Source: Lyngbya sp. CCAP 1446/10 (GTDB lineage: Bacteria > Cyanobacteriota > Cyanobacteriia > Cyanobacteriales > Microcoleaceae). Taken from it: a stretch of 47,795 nt of DNA. A model generated the notes under the pieces. The model did not search any database, was not told where the DNA came from, and worked only from the letters and a program-made list of their open reading frames with translations. A program made the position numbers and the translations under genes. This document shows, in pieces, positions 17,496 through 26,550 of the stretch; position 1 is the stretch's first letter, and every line of letters starts with the position of its first letter. The stretch covers positions 1 to 47,795 of the forward strand of contig NZ_JAIGNI010000045.1 in the NCBI RefSeq assembly GCF_026130175.1, given 5' to 3'.

Positions 17496-17593
17496 ATAGC
17501 CTTTCTCAGAAAGATCAGGTACGCTTCGGGCATAGGGCATGGGGCATAGGGCATAGGGCATAGAGCCTACCTCACTTTTTTGAGAACCGCTAT
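17496..17593 (+). repeat. Dispersed terminal-inverted-repeat element with GGCATAG heptamer core, copy 2
   Basis: Begins ATAGCCTTTCTCAGAAAGAT and ends TTTTTTGAGAACCGCTAT, with about six GGCATAG-type units between. Very similar to copy 1 at 13964-14060 and copy 3 at 31074-31184. Confidence 0.85.
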
Positions 17594-17704
17594 AGGATAA
17601 GTATACCAGATGCTACGTTTGGTAGTTGGTATGCTGTGCTGCACAAAACCCTCATTACCTAAAAATAATTGAGTAACCAGCCACCGAATTTATTAACCAA
17701 AGCA

Positions 17705-17765
17705 CAGGGGATTTAAGCCCCCACCTTTAGGTGGATTGTTTTTAGGCTGGGGCTTAAATCCCCTG
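17705..17765. repeat. Palindromic repeat with 17-bp perfect arms
   Basis: CAGGGGATTTAAGCCCC (17705-17721) and its exact complement (17749-17765) enclose a second small hairpin CCACCTTTAGGTGG. It is a dispersed-type palindrome and possibly also a bidirectional terminator. Confidence 0.8.
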
Positions 17766-17779
17766 CCTGAAAACTTCGC

Positions 17780-17813
17780 TGTCAACTGTCAACTGTTAAC
17801 TGTCAACTGTTAA
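17780..17813. repeat. Heptamer tandem repeat, TGTCAAC family
   Basis: About five units with TGTTAAC variants. It is 185 bases beyond the 3' end of the minus-strand histidine kinase gene and again reads CAGTTGA in that gene's sense. The rest of 17370-17997 holds the two repeats listed just before and no gene. Confidence 0.85.
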
Positions 17814-17997
17814 GGAATATATAGATGCAAGTGTCATATTTTCCAGGCAGAAGACTTGTCTGCACGGTAAATATTCGACTTTTTGAATACGGGACTTAAA
17901 TCTTTACTGGTGCCCAGATTCCTCCTTGCTCCTGATAGCAGCTAACTCCCTTGTTGCTTCTTGCTTCTTCTTCTTGCAACGTCCAGATTACCGATGA

Positions 17998-19896
17998 TTA
18001 ATTTTTAAAGAGCGGTTCTTGATAAAGCGGGACGGTAAAAGTAACAGTTGATCCGAGTCCTTCCCCCATACTGTAAAAATTTACTGTACCGCCCATTGCT
18101 TCTACCAGCTTTTGAGAAATAGCCAATCCCAAACCGGTGCCGCCATATTGCCTGGTACGATCGCCGTCCACCTGAAAAAACGACTCAAATAATTTATATT
18201 GCTTGTCCAGAGAAACCCCAATGCCAGTATCAGCGACTCGGATTTTCACGATTCCGGGGAACTCCTGGTTGTTAACAGTCACTTTTTTCTGAATAACTTC
18301 GGCACTGATGCGAATTCCCCCTTCCTTGGTAAATTTAATCGCGTTTCCAGTGAGGTTCAAGATTACCTGAAGCAGGCGTTGGTAGTTGGCGTACAAAATA
18401 ATCTCGTCCTCGGCGGTAGATGTTTGGATTTGAAATTGCAATCGCTTTTGCTGCACTTGAACCATTGTAAAATTCTCTACTTGCTGCAACAGTTCGCCTA
18501 GTTTGACTGGAGCGAGATCTAACTCCATTTTGCCAGCTTCGATTTTAGCGATATCCAAAATATCGTTAATCACATTGAACAAGTGTAATGCCGATTGATA
18601 AGCTTCTGTGATAAATTGGTGCGCTTCTTCGGGGTCATCTGCCATGCCATCCATCACCAGTTTCAGGAAGCCGAGAATGCCGTTGAGGGGGGTGCGGAGT
18701 TCGTGGGAAGTATTGGCAAGAAATTGACTTTTCAGTTGGGAAAGAGCTACGGCTTCGGCGCGGGCTTGTTCTAATTCTTGGTAAAGTGTAGCGTGGGCGA
18801 TCGCGCTGCCGACTTGGGCGACTAATTCGCGGGCAAATTCGAGTTCGACTGGACTCCATTTTGGGGAACTGCCGCAGCGGTGCAAGCAGATGAGGGCATT
18901 GGGTTGGCCTTCATAGGAGGTAGCTGCTACGAGCACGGAATGGCGATCGAAGCGATCGACAATGGGGGATGCGTAATCGACTGCTACGGGTTTTAAGGTG
19001 GCTAAAGTTTGAATCCATCCCGCCTGTTCGGCTGCGCGCAGTTCTAGTCCCAGCATCGAAGAGTAAGATTCTTGGCGGTACTCAGCTACTATTTTAAAGG
19101 TTTTGGATTGGAGATTTTCGATTTGATCGGCAGACAGCGGGGGCGATCGATCGCTGGTAATTGATTGTTGTAATTCGGCTGTTGGGACTGGATAATTTTG
19201 GGGATTTTCTGAGGGAAGAAAGTCGGAATATTCGAGGTTTTCGCTGTCTTTTTTGGAGGAACAGATGATGCAGCGGCTCGCGTTCAAGACTTGACCCAAA
19301 CTGTTAGCTGTTTGTTGCCAAATTGTCTCTAGATCGAGGGTTCTGTGCAGGTTTTGAGCAATTTGGGAGATGATTGTGCGATCGATTTTTGAGTAGGGAG
19401 GGAGCGATCGACTGCGGTTGCGGCTTGCGGGAAGCAGCATTTGTTGGCGCGCGTCGGAGGGGGATGGCACAGCTCGATAGAGCATGAATTCTGCGGAATC
19501 TGGTGGCCTGTCTGTGGGTTTGTCAGACAGCAGTCTTCCCATAACTAAGACTTTTGTAGCTTTGCCGTTGGAGTCGATCGCGGGAGTGACTGTCAAATCT
19601 AACAGAAAATATTGTCCGGCGTGGCAAAATGGATAGCTGAACCTTTGCGGGACGAGGGTTTCTAGCACCCTGCGCAGGCGATCTAGATAAGGTACAGGGG
19701 CGATGGGTTGTAGGGTTTCGCTGAGGGGGCGATCGACAATTTGGTCTGCTATGAGGTTGTACTGATCGGCTTTTTCCCAGTAAAAAGATAGATATCGACC
19801 CCTTGCGTCTTGGGTAAATACTAATTCTGCCCCTAACTCTTGAAAAAATGCTGTAGAGGCGAGGCTCGATCGCCGGAAATCGGTGTTAGAGTCCAT
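17998..19896 (-). CDS. PAS-GAF sensor histidine kinase
   Basis: 632 residues from the ATG MDSNTDFRRS; 18 further upstream codons are open. The N-terminus is a PAS domain (about 15-125). A GAF-like domain covers about 170-375, with VLNASRCIIC near its start and the ending ARELVAQVGSAIAHATLYQE typical of cyanobacterial GAF kinases, although no chromophore Cys can be assigned with confidence. HisKA has its phosphorylated His in NTSHELRTP (His398). HATPase has the boxes NAIKFT, DTGIGV and GTGLGLAI. It is cytosolic with no membrane helix and no cognate regulator next to it. Confidence 0.92.
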   Translation of the reverse strand: MDSNTDFRRSSLASTAFFQELGAELVFTQDARGRYLSFYWEKADQYNLIADQIVDRPLSETLQPIAPVPYLDRLRRVLETLVPQRFSYPFCHAGQYFLLDLTVTPAIDSNGKATKVLVMGRLLSDKPTDRPPDSAEFMLYRAVPSPSDARQQMLLPASRNRSRSLPPYSKIDRTIISQIAQNLHRTLDLETIWQQTANSLGQVLNASRCIICSSKKDSENLEYSDFLPSENPQNYPVPTAELQQSITSDRSPPLSADQIENLQSKTFKIVAEYRQESYSSMLGLELRAAEQAGWIQTLATLKPVAVDYASPIVDRFDRHSVLVAATSYEGQPNALICLHRCGSSPKWSPVELEFARELVAQVGSAIAHATLYQELEQARAEAVALSQLKSQFLANTSHELRTPLNGILGFLKLVMDGMADDPEEAHQFITEAYQSALHLFNVINDILDIAKIEAGKMELDLAPVKLGELLQQVENFTMVQVQQKRLQFQIQTSTAEDEIILYANYQRLLQVILNLTGNAIKFTKEGGIRISAEVIQKKVTVNNQEFPGIVKIRVADTGIGVSLDKQYKLFESFFQVDGDRTRQYGGTGLGLAISQKLVEAMGGTVNFYSMGEGLGSTVTFTVPLYQEPLFKN

Positions 19897-20119
19897 CAGA
19901 GTTGGGGATGAAAGTAGTTCAGATTTTTGAGTTTTGAAATTTAAATGCAAAAATCAATACTCAAAATTGTTTTGGGCTTCGACGGTTAAGTTGTGAGTTA
20001 TGGCAGAAGAAAGTTCGGCAACGAGCAATGTACGGGATTTAACGGATAGGAGGAAGTTCGGCAACGGATTTTTTAACGGATTTAACGGATGTCACGGATA
20101 GAAGGAATTGACCGTTTAT

Positions 20120-20166
20120 GTTTCAGCAATTAAGAACTTCCTCACCGTCTGGCGCGGTTGCTATAT
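20120..20166. repeat. Dispersed repeat, TTTCAGCAATTAAGAAC type, copy 2
   Basis: Matches 8683-8730 at both ends (TTTCAGCAATTAAGAAC and GTTGCTATA) with a diverged middle. It lies in a 757-bp non-coding stretch (19897-20653) that also holds several AACGGATTTAACGGAT-like and AACTCAAAACTCACAAC-like direct repeats. Confidence 0.6.
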
Positions 20167-20653
20167 TAATTAATTAAAAAGTTGTTGGCTTTTTAATTGA
20201 TAATTCACAGCTCAACACTCACACTTCACAACTATTTTAGACTGATACCATTGAGTTTTGAGTTATTAATGAACTCAAACAATATTAATTATTTAATTCA
20301 GAACTCAACTCAAAACTCACAACTATTTATTGTCAGCTATTTTGGGGAATCAAAAAATACAAATTAAGATTTAGGAATTAGTAGTCTGCACTGATTAACG
20401 ATCTAGTTTGAAAATTCCACCAAAATTTTAGGCTGCGGGTAACTCAAGTCGGGGACTGGCTGGCGTTTTTTTGCCGTCACAAGAGAAAAGTTCCCAGGTT
20501 GTGAGTTTGCCCCAGATTGCTCCGAACAACCTGTATTTCGCCCTGAAATCTGCCGGAGATCGCAGCCAGAGTTCGCGCGGGCGAATTTCACACCCAGCAG
20601 ATTTGCACCCAGCAGATTTGCACGCGCTGTATCGGGCGAGAGAGGACAGAACC

Positions 20654-20881
20654 TCAGTCGTTCCACTCGCCACGGGGCGGGACTGGAGGGTTGCGACGCA
20701 AGCTCATAGCCTGATCGTCTTCGCGGCGCTCGCCTCTGAGCCACTGCTTGATTGCTGTTTCAATGACTTTGCTGGGGTCATTCGTCAGGTGCTTAATTTG
20801 GTCTAGCAGTTCAGAATCTATATGGATAGATAGTTCCACTTTTTCTGACGAACTGTGGGATGGTATCCTTGACTCGCTCAT
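20654..20881 (-). CDS. Ribbon-helix-helix (antitoxin-like) DNA-binding protein, no toxin beside it
   Basis: 75 residues. Residues about 14-50 (VELSIHIDSELLDQIKHL then DPSKVIETAIKQWLRGE) fit a ribbon-helix-helix fold as in CcdA/CopG antitoxins: a beta-strand followed by two helices. The C-terminus NPPVPPRGEWND is a conserved-looking tail of the kind that binds a toxin or partner. No toxin gene lies within 500 bases on either side. It may therefore be a stand-alone regulator conserved in cyanobacteria or an orphaned antitoxin. Confidence 0.7.
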   Translation of the reverse strand: MSESRIPSHSSSEKVELSIHIDSELLDQIKHLTNDPSKVIETAIKQWLRGERREDDQAMSLRRNPPVPPRGEWND

Positions 20882-21395
20882 AGTTAAAAAGTCCTAGTTT
20901 TAATTCTTAAGTTTCAATTCCTTCTAGGAATTTACGCTTTTTTGTTGTGAAGGAAGTGATGCCCGATCCCTGGTAGAGATGCACAGCGGATCAAAACCTA
21001 TACTTTTTAGATCCTTACCGTCCCGCTTCCGTTATTTGACCAAATTATTTGCTTATTGTCAAGCGCCAGCAACTTCTCAGTAATATTTTTAAGTTGACGA
21101 TCGCCTTTTATAGAATAACCTGACTGGACTGGAGGTTTGAGGGCGAATGTTGGCGATCGGCGATATTCCCAACCGTTCAACAGCTTTTTGTACAATCACA
21201 GAGATCAATTTTTTTTCTCAGCAGGGCGTTTTGACTGAAGTGTGGTTGATGAACATAGCATAAATATAATGGATCTGTCAACCCACCGCCGATAAAAAAT
21301 TAAATTGGATCTAAGTCTCTAAATGACTATAAATGACTGTAGATTGAATGAAGTTTTATAATACAACAAAAGTCAATCTTTTGCCGATAGGTTTT
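20882..21395. other. Intergenic region, 514 bp, no confident gene
   Basis: Lies between the divergent antitoxin-like gene and lepA. A 62-codon minus-strand frame (21007-21195) is the only open frame of note; it has no recognisable motif and no ribosome-binding site and was not called. The lepA promoter should be in the last 150 bases, which are AT-rich. Confidence 0.4.
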
Positions 21396-23210
21396 ATGAC
21401 AAACGTTCCTGTATCTCGCATTCGTAATTTTTCGATTATTGCTCACATCGACCACGGAAAATCCACCTTGGCCGATCGCCTGTTGCAGCAAACTGGGACT
21501 GTCCAAGCACGGGAGATGAAGGAGCAGTTTTTAGACAATATGGATATCGAACGTGAACGTGGCATTACGATCAAGCTGCAAGCGGCTCGGATGAATTACA
21601 CTGCCAAGGACGGTCAGGATTACGTGCTGAACCTGATCGACACTCCCGGACACGTTGACTTCTCCTACGAGGTTTCGCGATCGCTGGCCGCTTGCGAAGG
21701 GGCGCTGCTGGTGGTAGACGCATCTCAAGGCGTGGAAGCACAAACCTTGGCAAATGTCTACCTTGCCTTGGGAAATAATTTGGAAATTATTCCGGTTCTA
21801 AATAAAATTGACCTACCGGGGGCGGAACCGGAACGGGTTAAAGGGGAAATTGAAGAGATTATCGGTCTGGACTGTAGCGGGGCGATTGAGGCTTCTGCTA
21901 AGGAAGGAATTGGTATTGATGAGATTTTGGAGGCGATCGTCGAATTGGTGCCGCCGCCGCAGGATACTGTTGATAAACCGCTAAGGGCGCTAATTTTTGA
22001 TAGTTATTATGATGCTTACCGTGGGGTAATTGTGTACTTCCGGGTGATGGACGGAAGTGTCAAAAAGGGCGATCGGGTGTTGTTGATGGTTTCGGGGAAG
22101 GAATATGTCATCGATGAATTGGGCATCCTTTCACCGACGCAAGTGCAAGTAGATGAACTGCACGCGGGGGAAGTTGGTTATCTGGGCGCGGCAATTAAGG
22201 CGGTAGCTGATGCTCGCGTCGGCGATACGATTACTTTGGTCAAAAAGCCTGCATCTGAGCCTTGGCCGGGTTATACAGAGGCTAAACCGATGGTTTTTTG
22301 TGGCTTGTTCCCGATCGATGCTGACCAATTTCCAGACTTGCGGGAAGCTCTAGAAAAACTGGAACTCAACGATGCGGCGCTTTCCTACGAACCGGAAACT
22401 TCGAGCGCAATGGGATTTGGTTTCCGCTGCGGTTTCTTGGGTTTGCTGCACATGGAAATTGTGCAAGAAAGACTTGAGAGAGAATACAATTTGGATTTGA
22501 TTGTTACGGCTCCTTCTGTGGTTTATCAAGTCACAACAATTAAGGGAGAAGTGTTAACAATTGACAATCCGAGTCACTTGCCAGATCCTCAGTATCGGGA
22601 GAAGATTGAGGAACCTTATGTGCGGGTAGAAATGCTGTCGCCGGAAAGTTATGTGGGCGCGCTGATGGAATTGTCTCAAAATCGGCGGGGCATTTTTATG
22701 GATATGAAGTATCTGAGTCAGGGGCGGACTACGCTGGTTTATGAGTTGCCTTTGGCGGAGGTGGTGACGGACTTTTTCGATCAGATGAAATCGCGATCGC
22801 GCGGTTATGCGAGTATGGAGTATCACCTGATCGGTTATCGCGAAAATCCGTTGGTGAAATTGGACATTTTAATTAATGGCGATCCGGTTGATGCTTTGGC
22901 GATGATCGTACACCGGGATAAGGCTTACAATGTTGGCCGGGGCTTGACGGAGAAACTCAAGGAGTTGATTCCTCGCCATCAGTTTAAGGTGCCGATTCAA
23001 GCGACTATTGGCGCGAAAGTGATTGCTTCGGAACATATTCCGGCTTTGCGGAAGGATGTGTTGGCAAAGTGTTACGGTGGTGATATTTCGCGGAAGAAGA
23101 AGTTGCTGCAAAAGCAGGCGAAGGGTAAGAAGCGGATGAAGTCTGTTGGTACTGTGGATGTGCCGCAGGAGGCTTTTATGGCTGTGCTGAAGCTCGATCG
23201 CGATTCGTAG
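21396..23210 (+). CDS. lepA: Elongation factor 4 (LepA) translational GTPase
   Basis: 604 residues from the [13 protein letters not shown], which matches the length and start of cyanobacterial LepA; sixteen further upstream codons are open but atypical. The GTPase motifs are visible: P-loop AHIDHGKST, the ERGITIK switch, DTPGHVDF and NKIDLPGA. The C-terminal part holds the LepA-specific domain ending [18 protein letters not shown]. It binds the ribosome and acts in translation quality and initiation under stress. The gene is monocistronic and followed by a dispersed repeat. Confidence 0.97.
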   Translation: MTNVPVSRIRNFSIIAHIDHGKSTLADRLLQQTGTVQAREMKEQFLDNMDIERERGITIKLQAARMNYTAKDGQDYVLNLIDTPGHVDFSYEVSRSLAACEGALLVVDASQGVEAQTLANVYLALGNNLEIIPVLNKIDLPGAEPERVKGEIEEIIGLDCSGAIEASAKEGIGIDEILEAIVELVPPPQDTVDKPLRALIFDSYYDAYRGVIVYFRVMDGSVKKGDRVLLMVSGKEYVIDELGILSPTQVQVDELHAGEVGYLGAAIKAVADARVGDTITLVKKPASEPWPGYTEAKPMVFCGLFPIDADQFPDLREALEKLELNDAALSYEPETSSAMGFGFRCGFLGLLHMEIVQERLEREYNLDLIVTAPSVVYQVTTIKGEVLTIDNPSHLPDPQYREKIEEPYVRVEMLSPESYVGALMELSQNRRGIFMDMKYLSQGRTTLVYELPLAEVVTDFFDQMKSRSRGYASMEYHLIGYRENPLVKLDILINGDPVDALAMIVHRDKAYNVGRGLTEKLKELIPRHQFKVPIQATIGAKVIASEHIPALRKDVLAKCYGGDISRKKKLLQKQAKGKKRMKSVGTVDVPQEAFMAVLKLDRDS

Positions 23211-23255
23211 TTTGTGTGAGGAGGGCGATCGCGCGTGCGATCGTCCCGATCTTGG

Positions 23256-23336
23256 ACGCACGGGTGGCCAGAAACCGGGTTTTTTCACGAAAATCCTTGG
23301 TTGTAGCCCATAGAATTGGTAAAAACCCGGTTTCTA
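23256..23336. repeat. Dispersed palindromic repeat with AAACCGGGTTTTTT core, copy 1
   Basis: GCACGGGTGGCCAGAAACC followed by GGGTTTTTTCAC and AAAATCCTT, then a complementary AAAACCCGGTTTCTAG. A near-identical element is at 26420-26503. The T-run after the stem could act as a lepA terminator. Confidence 0.8.
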
Positions 23337-23415
23337 GGTGTGGAAGTGCGATCGCCCTAAAGAGCGAGCAAGCCCGTTATAATTAAGGGCATAATTGTTA
23401 GTTGAATTTATTCTT

Positions 23416-23514
23416 ATGAATACTCAAATATTACTAAAACCGTCGTCAAAATTAGCTGATGTTTCCTTGACAGTCCTCATAGAAGAATATGATAAACTGG
23501 AATCAGTCGATTAA
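23416..23514 (+). CDS. Possible 32-residue small protein before the Uma2 gene
   Basis: Starts MNTQILLKPSSKLADVSL, ends EEYDKLESVD, and the TAA lies in front of the Uma2 gene's ribosome-binding site, 15 bases before its ATG. No clear ribosome-binding site of its own and no recognised family. It could be a leader peptide, the remnant of a longer gene, or chance. Confidence 0.3.
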   Translation: MNTQILLKPSSKLADVSLTVLIEEYDKLESVD

Positions 23515-23529
23515 AGGAGAGAGTTGTGT

Positions 23530-24108
23530 ATGATCGCGCAAGTTCAAACGAAAACCTACCAGGCTGAGGAATATCTAGAATTGGAAATCAATTCTGAAGA
23601 GCGACATGAATTTATCAATGGGGAGATAATTCTGATAGCTGGTGGCACACCAAATCATAGCGAAATTACGAGCATCTTAAATTCTGTATTGAGAGTAAGT
23701 CTCAAGGGTAAACCTTACAGTATTTTTGCATCAGATCAACGGCTTTGGGTTCCGCAGTTTAACAACTATACTTACCCTGATGTGATGGCAGTACCACGCC
23801 CGATCGAATTGCAATCTGGACGGACGGACACAATTACTAATCCTGTGCTGATTGCGGAAGTGCTTTCTAAAAGTACCAAAGCTTATGATCGCGATGAAAA
23901 GTTTGCGGCTTATCGCAGTATTCCGAGTTTTCAGGAGTATTTATTAATCGACCAATATCGGCTACAAGTGCAGCAATATTCTAAAACTGAAGCGAATAAG
24001 TGGATTTTTTCAGAATATAGCTGCGCGGGCGATCTAGTTTCATTAACTTCTATTTCTGTGGAATTTTCGGTGGGAGATTTGTATGAAAATATTGAGTTTA
24101 GTGAATAG
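23530..24108 (+). CDS. Uma2 family (DUF820) PD-(D/E)xK nuclease-like protein
   Basis: 192 residues from the ATG MIAQVQTKTY, which has a strong AAAGGAGAG ten bases upstream; a TTG two codons earlier is less likely. The family pattern is clear: ERHEFINGEIILIAGGTP, then YTYPDVMAV with the catalytic Asp, VLIAEVLSKSTKAYDRDEKF with the Glu-x-x-Ser variant of the (D/E)xK site, and the ending LYENIEF. Uma2 proteins are greatly expanded in cyanobacteria. Their function is not established; a transposon-derived or restriction-related nuclease is the usual guess. Confidence 0.9.
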   Translation: MIAQVQTKTYQAEEYLELEINSEERHEFINGEIILIAGGTPNHSEITSILNSVLRVSLKGKPYSIFASDQRLWVPQFNNYTYPDVMAVPRPIELQSGRTDTITNPVLIAEVLSKSTKAYDRDEKFAAYRSIPSFQEYLLIDQYRLQVQQYSKTEANKWIFSEYSCAGDLVSLTSISVEFSVGDLYENIEFSE

Positions 24109-24173
24109 GCGAACAGTGCGATCGCGGTAAGATATAGTAGTTATCTACGAGAGTATTAGACTCATGAATTTCA

Positions 24174-25487
24174 ATGAATAAGCCGGTTCAACTTCATCTT
24201 TTCAATTCAATACCTGAATCCATCCAAAATACTCAATCAAAGACGATTGAGGAGAGGGCAGGAACCTTTACCGACAATATGAAATTGCCTATCCATCGGT
24301 GGTTTCGCTATTCTGCGGGATTCTCAGCAGCTTGGGTAGAAAAAGTTATTACAGAGTTAAAACCTCAAACTATCCTCGATCCCTTTGCAGGATCTGGTAC
24401 TGTTTGTGTCGCAGCAGATAAGCTTGGGATAAATTCTTACGGTATTGAAGCGCATCCTTTCGTTTATAGGCTAGCCCAAGGAAAATTTGCATGGAGTGTA
24501 CAGATTCATGAATTTTTGGCAGCCGTTAATGAAATTAAATCTTTGGCTGTAAGTCTTCAGCAAGAAATTCCAGACAACATTCCAGTATTGCTAACTAAAT
24601 GCTACACAAATGAAGCTTTAGTAGACCTTTTCAAAATTAAACAAGCTTATCTTGAAATAGCACCTTCTCTATCTGAAGAATTGCAGTCTATCATTTTTCT
24701 CGCCATTTGTGCAATTCTACGTCCATCAAGTCATGTAGGTACTGCACAGTGGCAATATATTCTCCCTAACAAACGCAAAGCTAAGACTTGTGAACCATTC
24801 ATTGCCTTAGAAAATCAGGTTGCTATGATGCAAGAAGATATGTATCAAATGCAATTTGTTAGTAGATCCAGTCAAGCCATTTTTATTAAAGAAGATGCCA
24901 GACATTTAACAAGTATTCCCGATAATTCAATTGATTTAGTGATTACTTCTCCCCCTTATGCAAACAACTATGACTATGCAGATGCTACACGTCTTGAAAT
25001 GACATTCTGGGGCGAGGTGAATTCTTGGAGTGACTTACATGAGACAGTTCGTAAATTTCTAATCCGTTCAAGTTCACAGCACGTTTCCAAAGAACGACTT
25101 AGCTTGGATACTTTGATGGCTGAATCGATTATTTCTCCCATTCGAGATGAGTTGCTCCCTATTTGTCAAGAAATAGAAACGATTCGCGGAACCAAGAGTG
25201 GCAATAAGGCATATCACACAATGATTGCTGCTTATTTTACAGATATGGGATTTGTATTCAATGCGCTTCGCCGAGTTGCGACATCAGATGCCAAAATTTG
25301 CGTTGTAATCGGAGATTCTGCTCCCTATGGAGTGTATGTTCCCGTTGAGCAATGGCTGGGAAAACTGGCTATTTCAGCAGGATTTAATTCCTGGTCTTTT
25401 GAGCATATTAGACAGCGAAATATCAAGTGGAAAAATAGAAAACATAGTGTTCCACTACATGAAGGAAGACTTTGGATAGAAGGTTAG
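24174..25487 (+). CDS. DNA methyltransferase (SPPY type), likely N4-cytosine or N6-adenine
   Basis: 437 residues. The AdoMet-binding motif I ILDPFAGSGTV is at residues 67-77 and the catalytic motif IV, LVITSPPYANNYDY, at 255-268. About 180 residues separate them, so the order is I before IV with a long insert. SPPY at the active site is most often seen in N4-cytosine enzymes, but this is not decisive. The next gene starts 16 bases downstream and encodes a putative nuclease, so a type II restriction-modification pair is the simplest reading. Base composition is richer in A and T, and HIP1 sites are rare across both genes, suggesting transfer. Confidence 0.88.
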   Translation: MNKPVQLHLFNSIPESIQNTQSKTIEERAGTFTDNMKLPIHRWFRYSAGFSAAWVEKVITELKPQTILDPFAGSGTVCVAADKLGINSYGIEAHPFVYRLAQGKFAWSVQIHEFLAAVNEIKSLAVSLQQEIPDNIPVLLTKCYTNEALVDLFKIKQAYLEIAPSLSEELQSIIFLAICAILRPSSHVGTAQWQYILPNKRKAKTCEPFIALENQVAMMQEDMYQMQFVSRSSQAIFIKEDARHLTSIPDNSIDLVITSPPYANNYDYADATRLEMTFWGEVNSWSDLHETVRKFLIRSSSQHVSKERLSLDTLMAESIISPIRDELLPICQEIETIRGTKSGNKAYHTMIAAYFTDMGFVFNALRRVATSDAKICVVIGDSAPYGVYVPVEQWLGKLAISAGFNSWSFEHIRQRNIKWKNRKHSVPLHEGRLWIEG

Positions 25488-25503
25488 GGTAGAAGGTGAA
25501 TTT

Positions 25504-26382
25504 ATGGCGGCATCCTCATCACACAAATTTGGGCAGGAACTAGGCAAACTTATTGAAGATATCGTACTTAACGATATTCTCAAACCCAGGCTACAACAGT
25601 TTGTACAAACCAAAAAATATTACCTCGATTGGCAGCGGACTCGTCCAGCTAGAAGTGGTCAAAAAGTTACTTGGGAGGACAAATATAAGAACAAACACGA
25701 TCTAGATTTTGTAATTGAAATCGATGGTAATGATCATCAGCTTGGTACACCTGTTGCATTTATCGAGTGTGCATGGCGTAGATATACAAAACACTCAAAA
25801 AATAAAGCTCAAGAAATCCAAGGCGCTATACTACCTATCATTGAGCTTCATAATTTGTCAGCGCCCTTTTATGGTGCGGTATTGGCTGGAGAATTCACAA
25901 AACCAGCTTTGAATCAACTTATAAATAATGGATTTGCCATTATTTATATCCCTTATCAAGATGTGGTAGCGGCATTTAAAGCAATTCATTTGGATATTGC
26001 ATTTGATGAAAAGACCCCAGACCAAGCCTATACTACAGCTTCAAAACAGTTAGCTGTTCTCAGTAGTTCAGATAGAAAAAAGCTTGCAGAGGCTTTGCTC
26101 AAAGCTTCAAAACAAGAGGTTGATAAATTTATGGATACGCTGAAAAATAGCCTTGAGCGTTACATTGCCAAAATAATTCTTATCCCGCTTTTTGGTACAA
26201 AATACGAGTTTAAGAGCATTGATGATGCACTAATAGAGCTAGACACACTTGACATCGATCGTTCAAGTGGTGATTTTGAAAGGTTTGAAGTTATTGTTGA
26301 TTACAATAACAAGGATACAATTCGAGCAACTTTTCAGAACAAAGCTTTGCTTGCAGATTTCTTGAGAAAGCTCAAAAGTTGA
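25504..26382 (+). CDS. Putative restriction endonuclease partner of the upstream methyltransferase
   Basis: 292 residues. A possible PD-(D/E)xK site is formed by HDLDFVIEIDG (residues 65-75) and VAFIECAWRRYTKH (84-97). The usual final Lys is replaced in ECA, so a shifted Lys or Arg would have to serve. The middle part is alpha/beta (GAVLAGEF, GFAIIYIP). The C-terminal 100 residues are helical with a basic end. GAAGGTG lies just upstream of the ATG. The stop TGA is itself part of a TTGAGAT heptamer tract. The family was not recognised; the endonuclease role is inferred from position and the acidic motif. Confidence 0.6.
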   Translation: MAASSSHKFGQELGKLIEDIVLNDILKPRLQQFVQTKKYYLDWQRTRPARSGQKVTWEDKYKNKHDLDFVIEIDGNDHQLGTPVAFIECAWRRYTKHSKNKAQEIQGAILPIIELHNLSAPFYGAVLAGEFTKPALNQLINNGFAIIYIPYQDVVAAFKAIHLDIAFDEKTPDQAYTTASKQLAVLSSSDRKKLAEALLKASKQEVDKFMDTLKNSLERYIAKIILIPLFGTKYEFKSIDDALIELDTLDIDRSSGDFERFEVIVDYNNKDTIRATFQNKALLADFLRKLKS

Positions 26383-26406
26383 GATTTGAGATTTGAGATT
26401 TGAGGT
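26378..26406. repeat. Heptamer tandem repeat, (TTGAGAT)n, four copies
   Basis: GTTGAGATTTGAGATTTGAG and onward. The first unit contains the TGA stop of the nuclease gene (26380-26382). The unit is unrelated to the other heptamers in the window. Confidence 0.85.
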
Positions 26407-26419
26407 TCAAATAGGACTT

Positions 26420-26503
26420 ACGCACGGGTGGCCAGAAACCGGGTTTTTTCACAAAAATCCTTCGTTGTCACCGACAGATTAACTAAAAAACCTGGTTTCT
26501 TTT
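26420..26503. repeat. Dispersed palindromic repeat with AAACCGGGTTTTTT core, copy 2
   Basis: Shares the start CGCACGGGTGGCCAGAAACC and the following GGGTTTTTTCAC with copy 1 at 23256. Together the two copies roughly bracket the Uma2, methyltransferase and nuclease genes in the same orientation. Confidence 0.8.
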
Positions 26504-26550
26504 TCGGGAGTCCGTAAATCTTGTCAAAAAAAGCATACCTTATTTATTTG

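Noticed and set aside
20403..20744. Minus-strand frame containing ARANLLGANLLGVKFARANS, resembling pentapeptide repeats
   Set aside because: It overlaps the ribbon-helix-helix gene in another frame, has only a few units, and comes from a 15-bp tandem duplication. A decayed pentapeptide gene is possible but not supportable.
21007..21195. 62-codon minus-strand open frame
   Set aside because: No motif, no ribosome-binding site, composition like the surrounding non-coding DNA.
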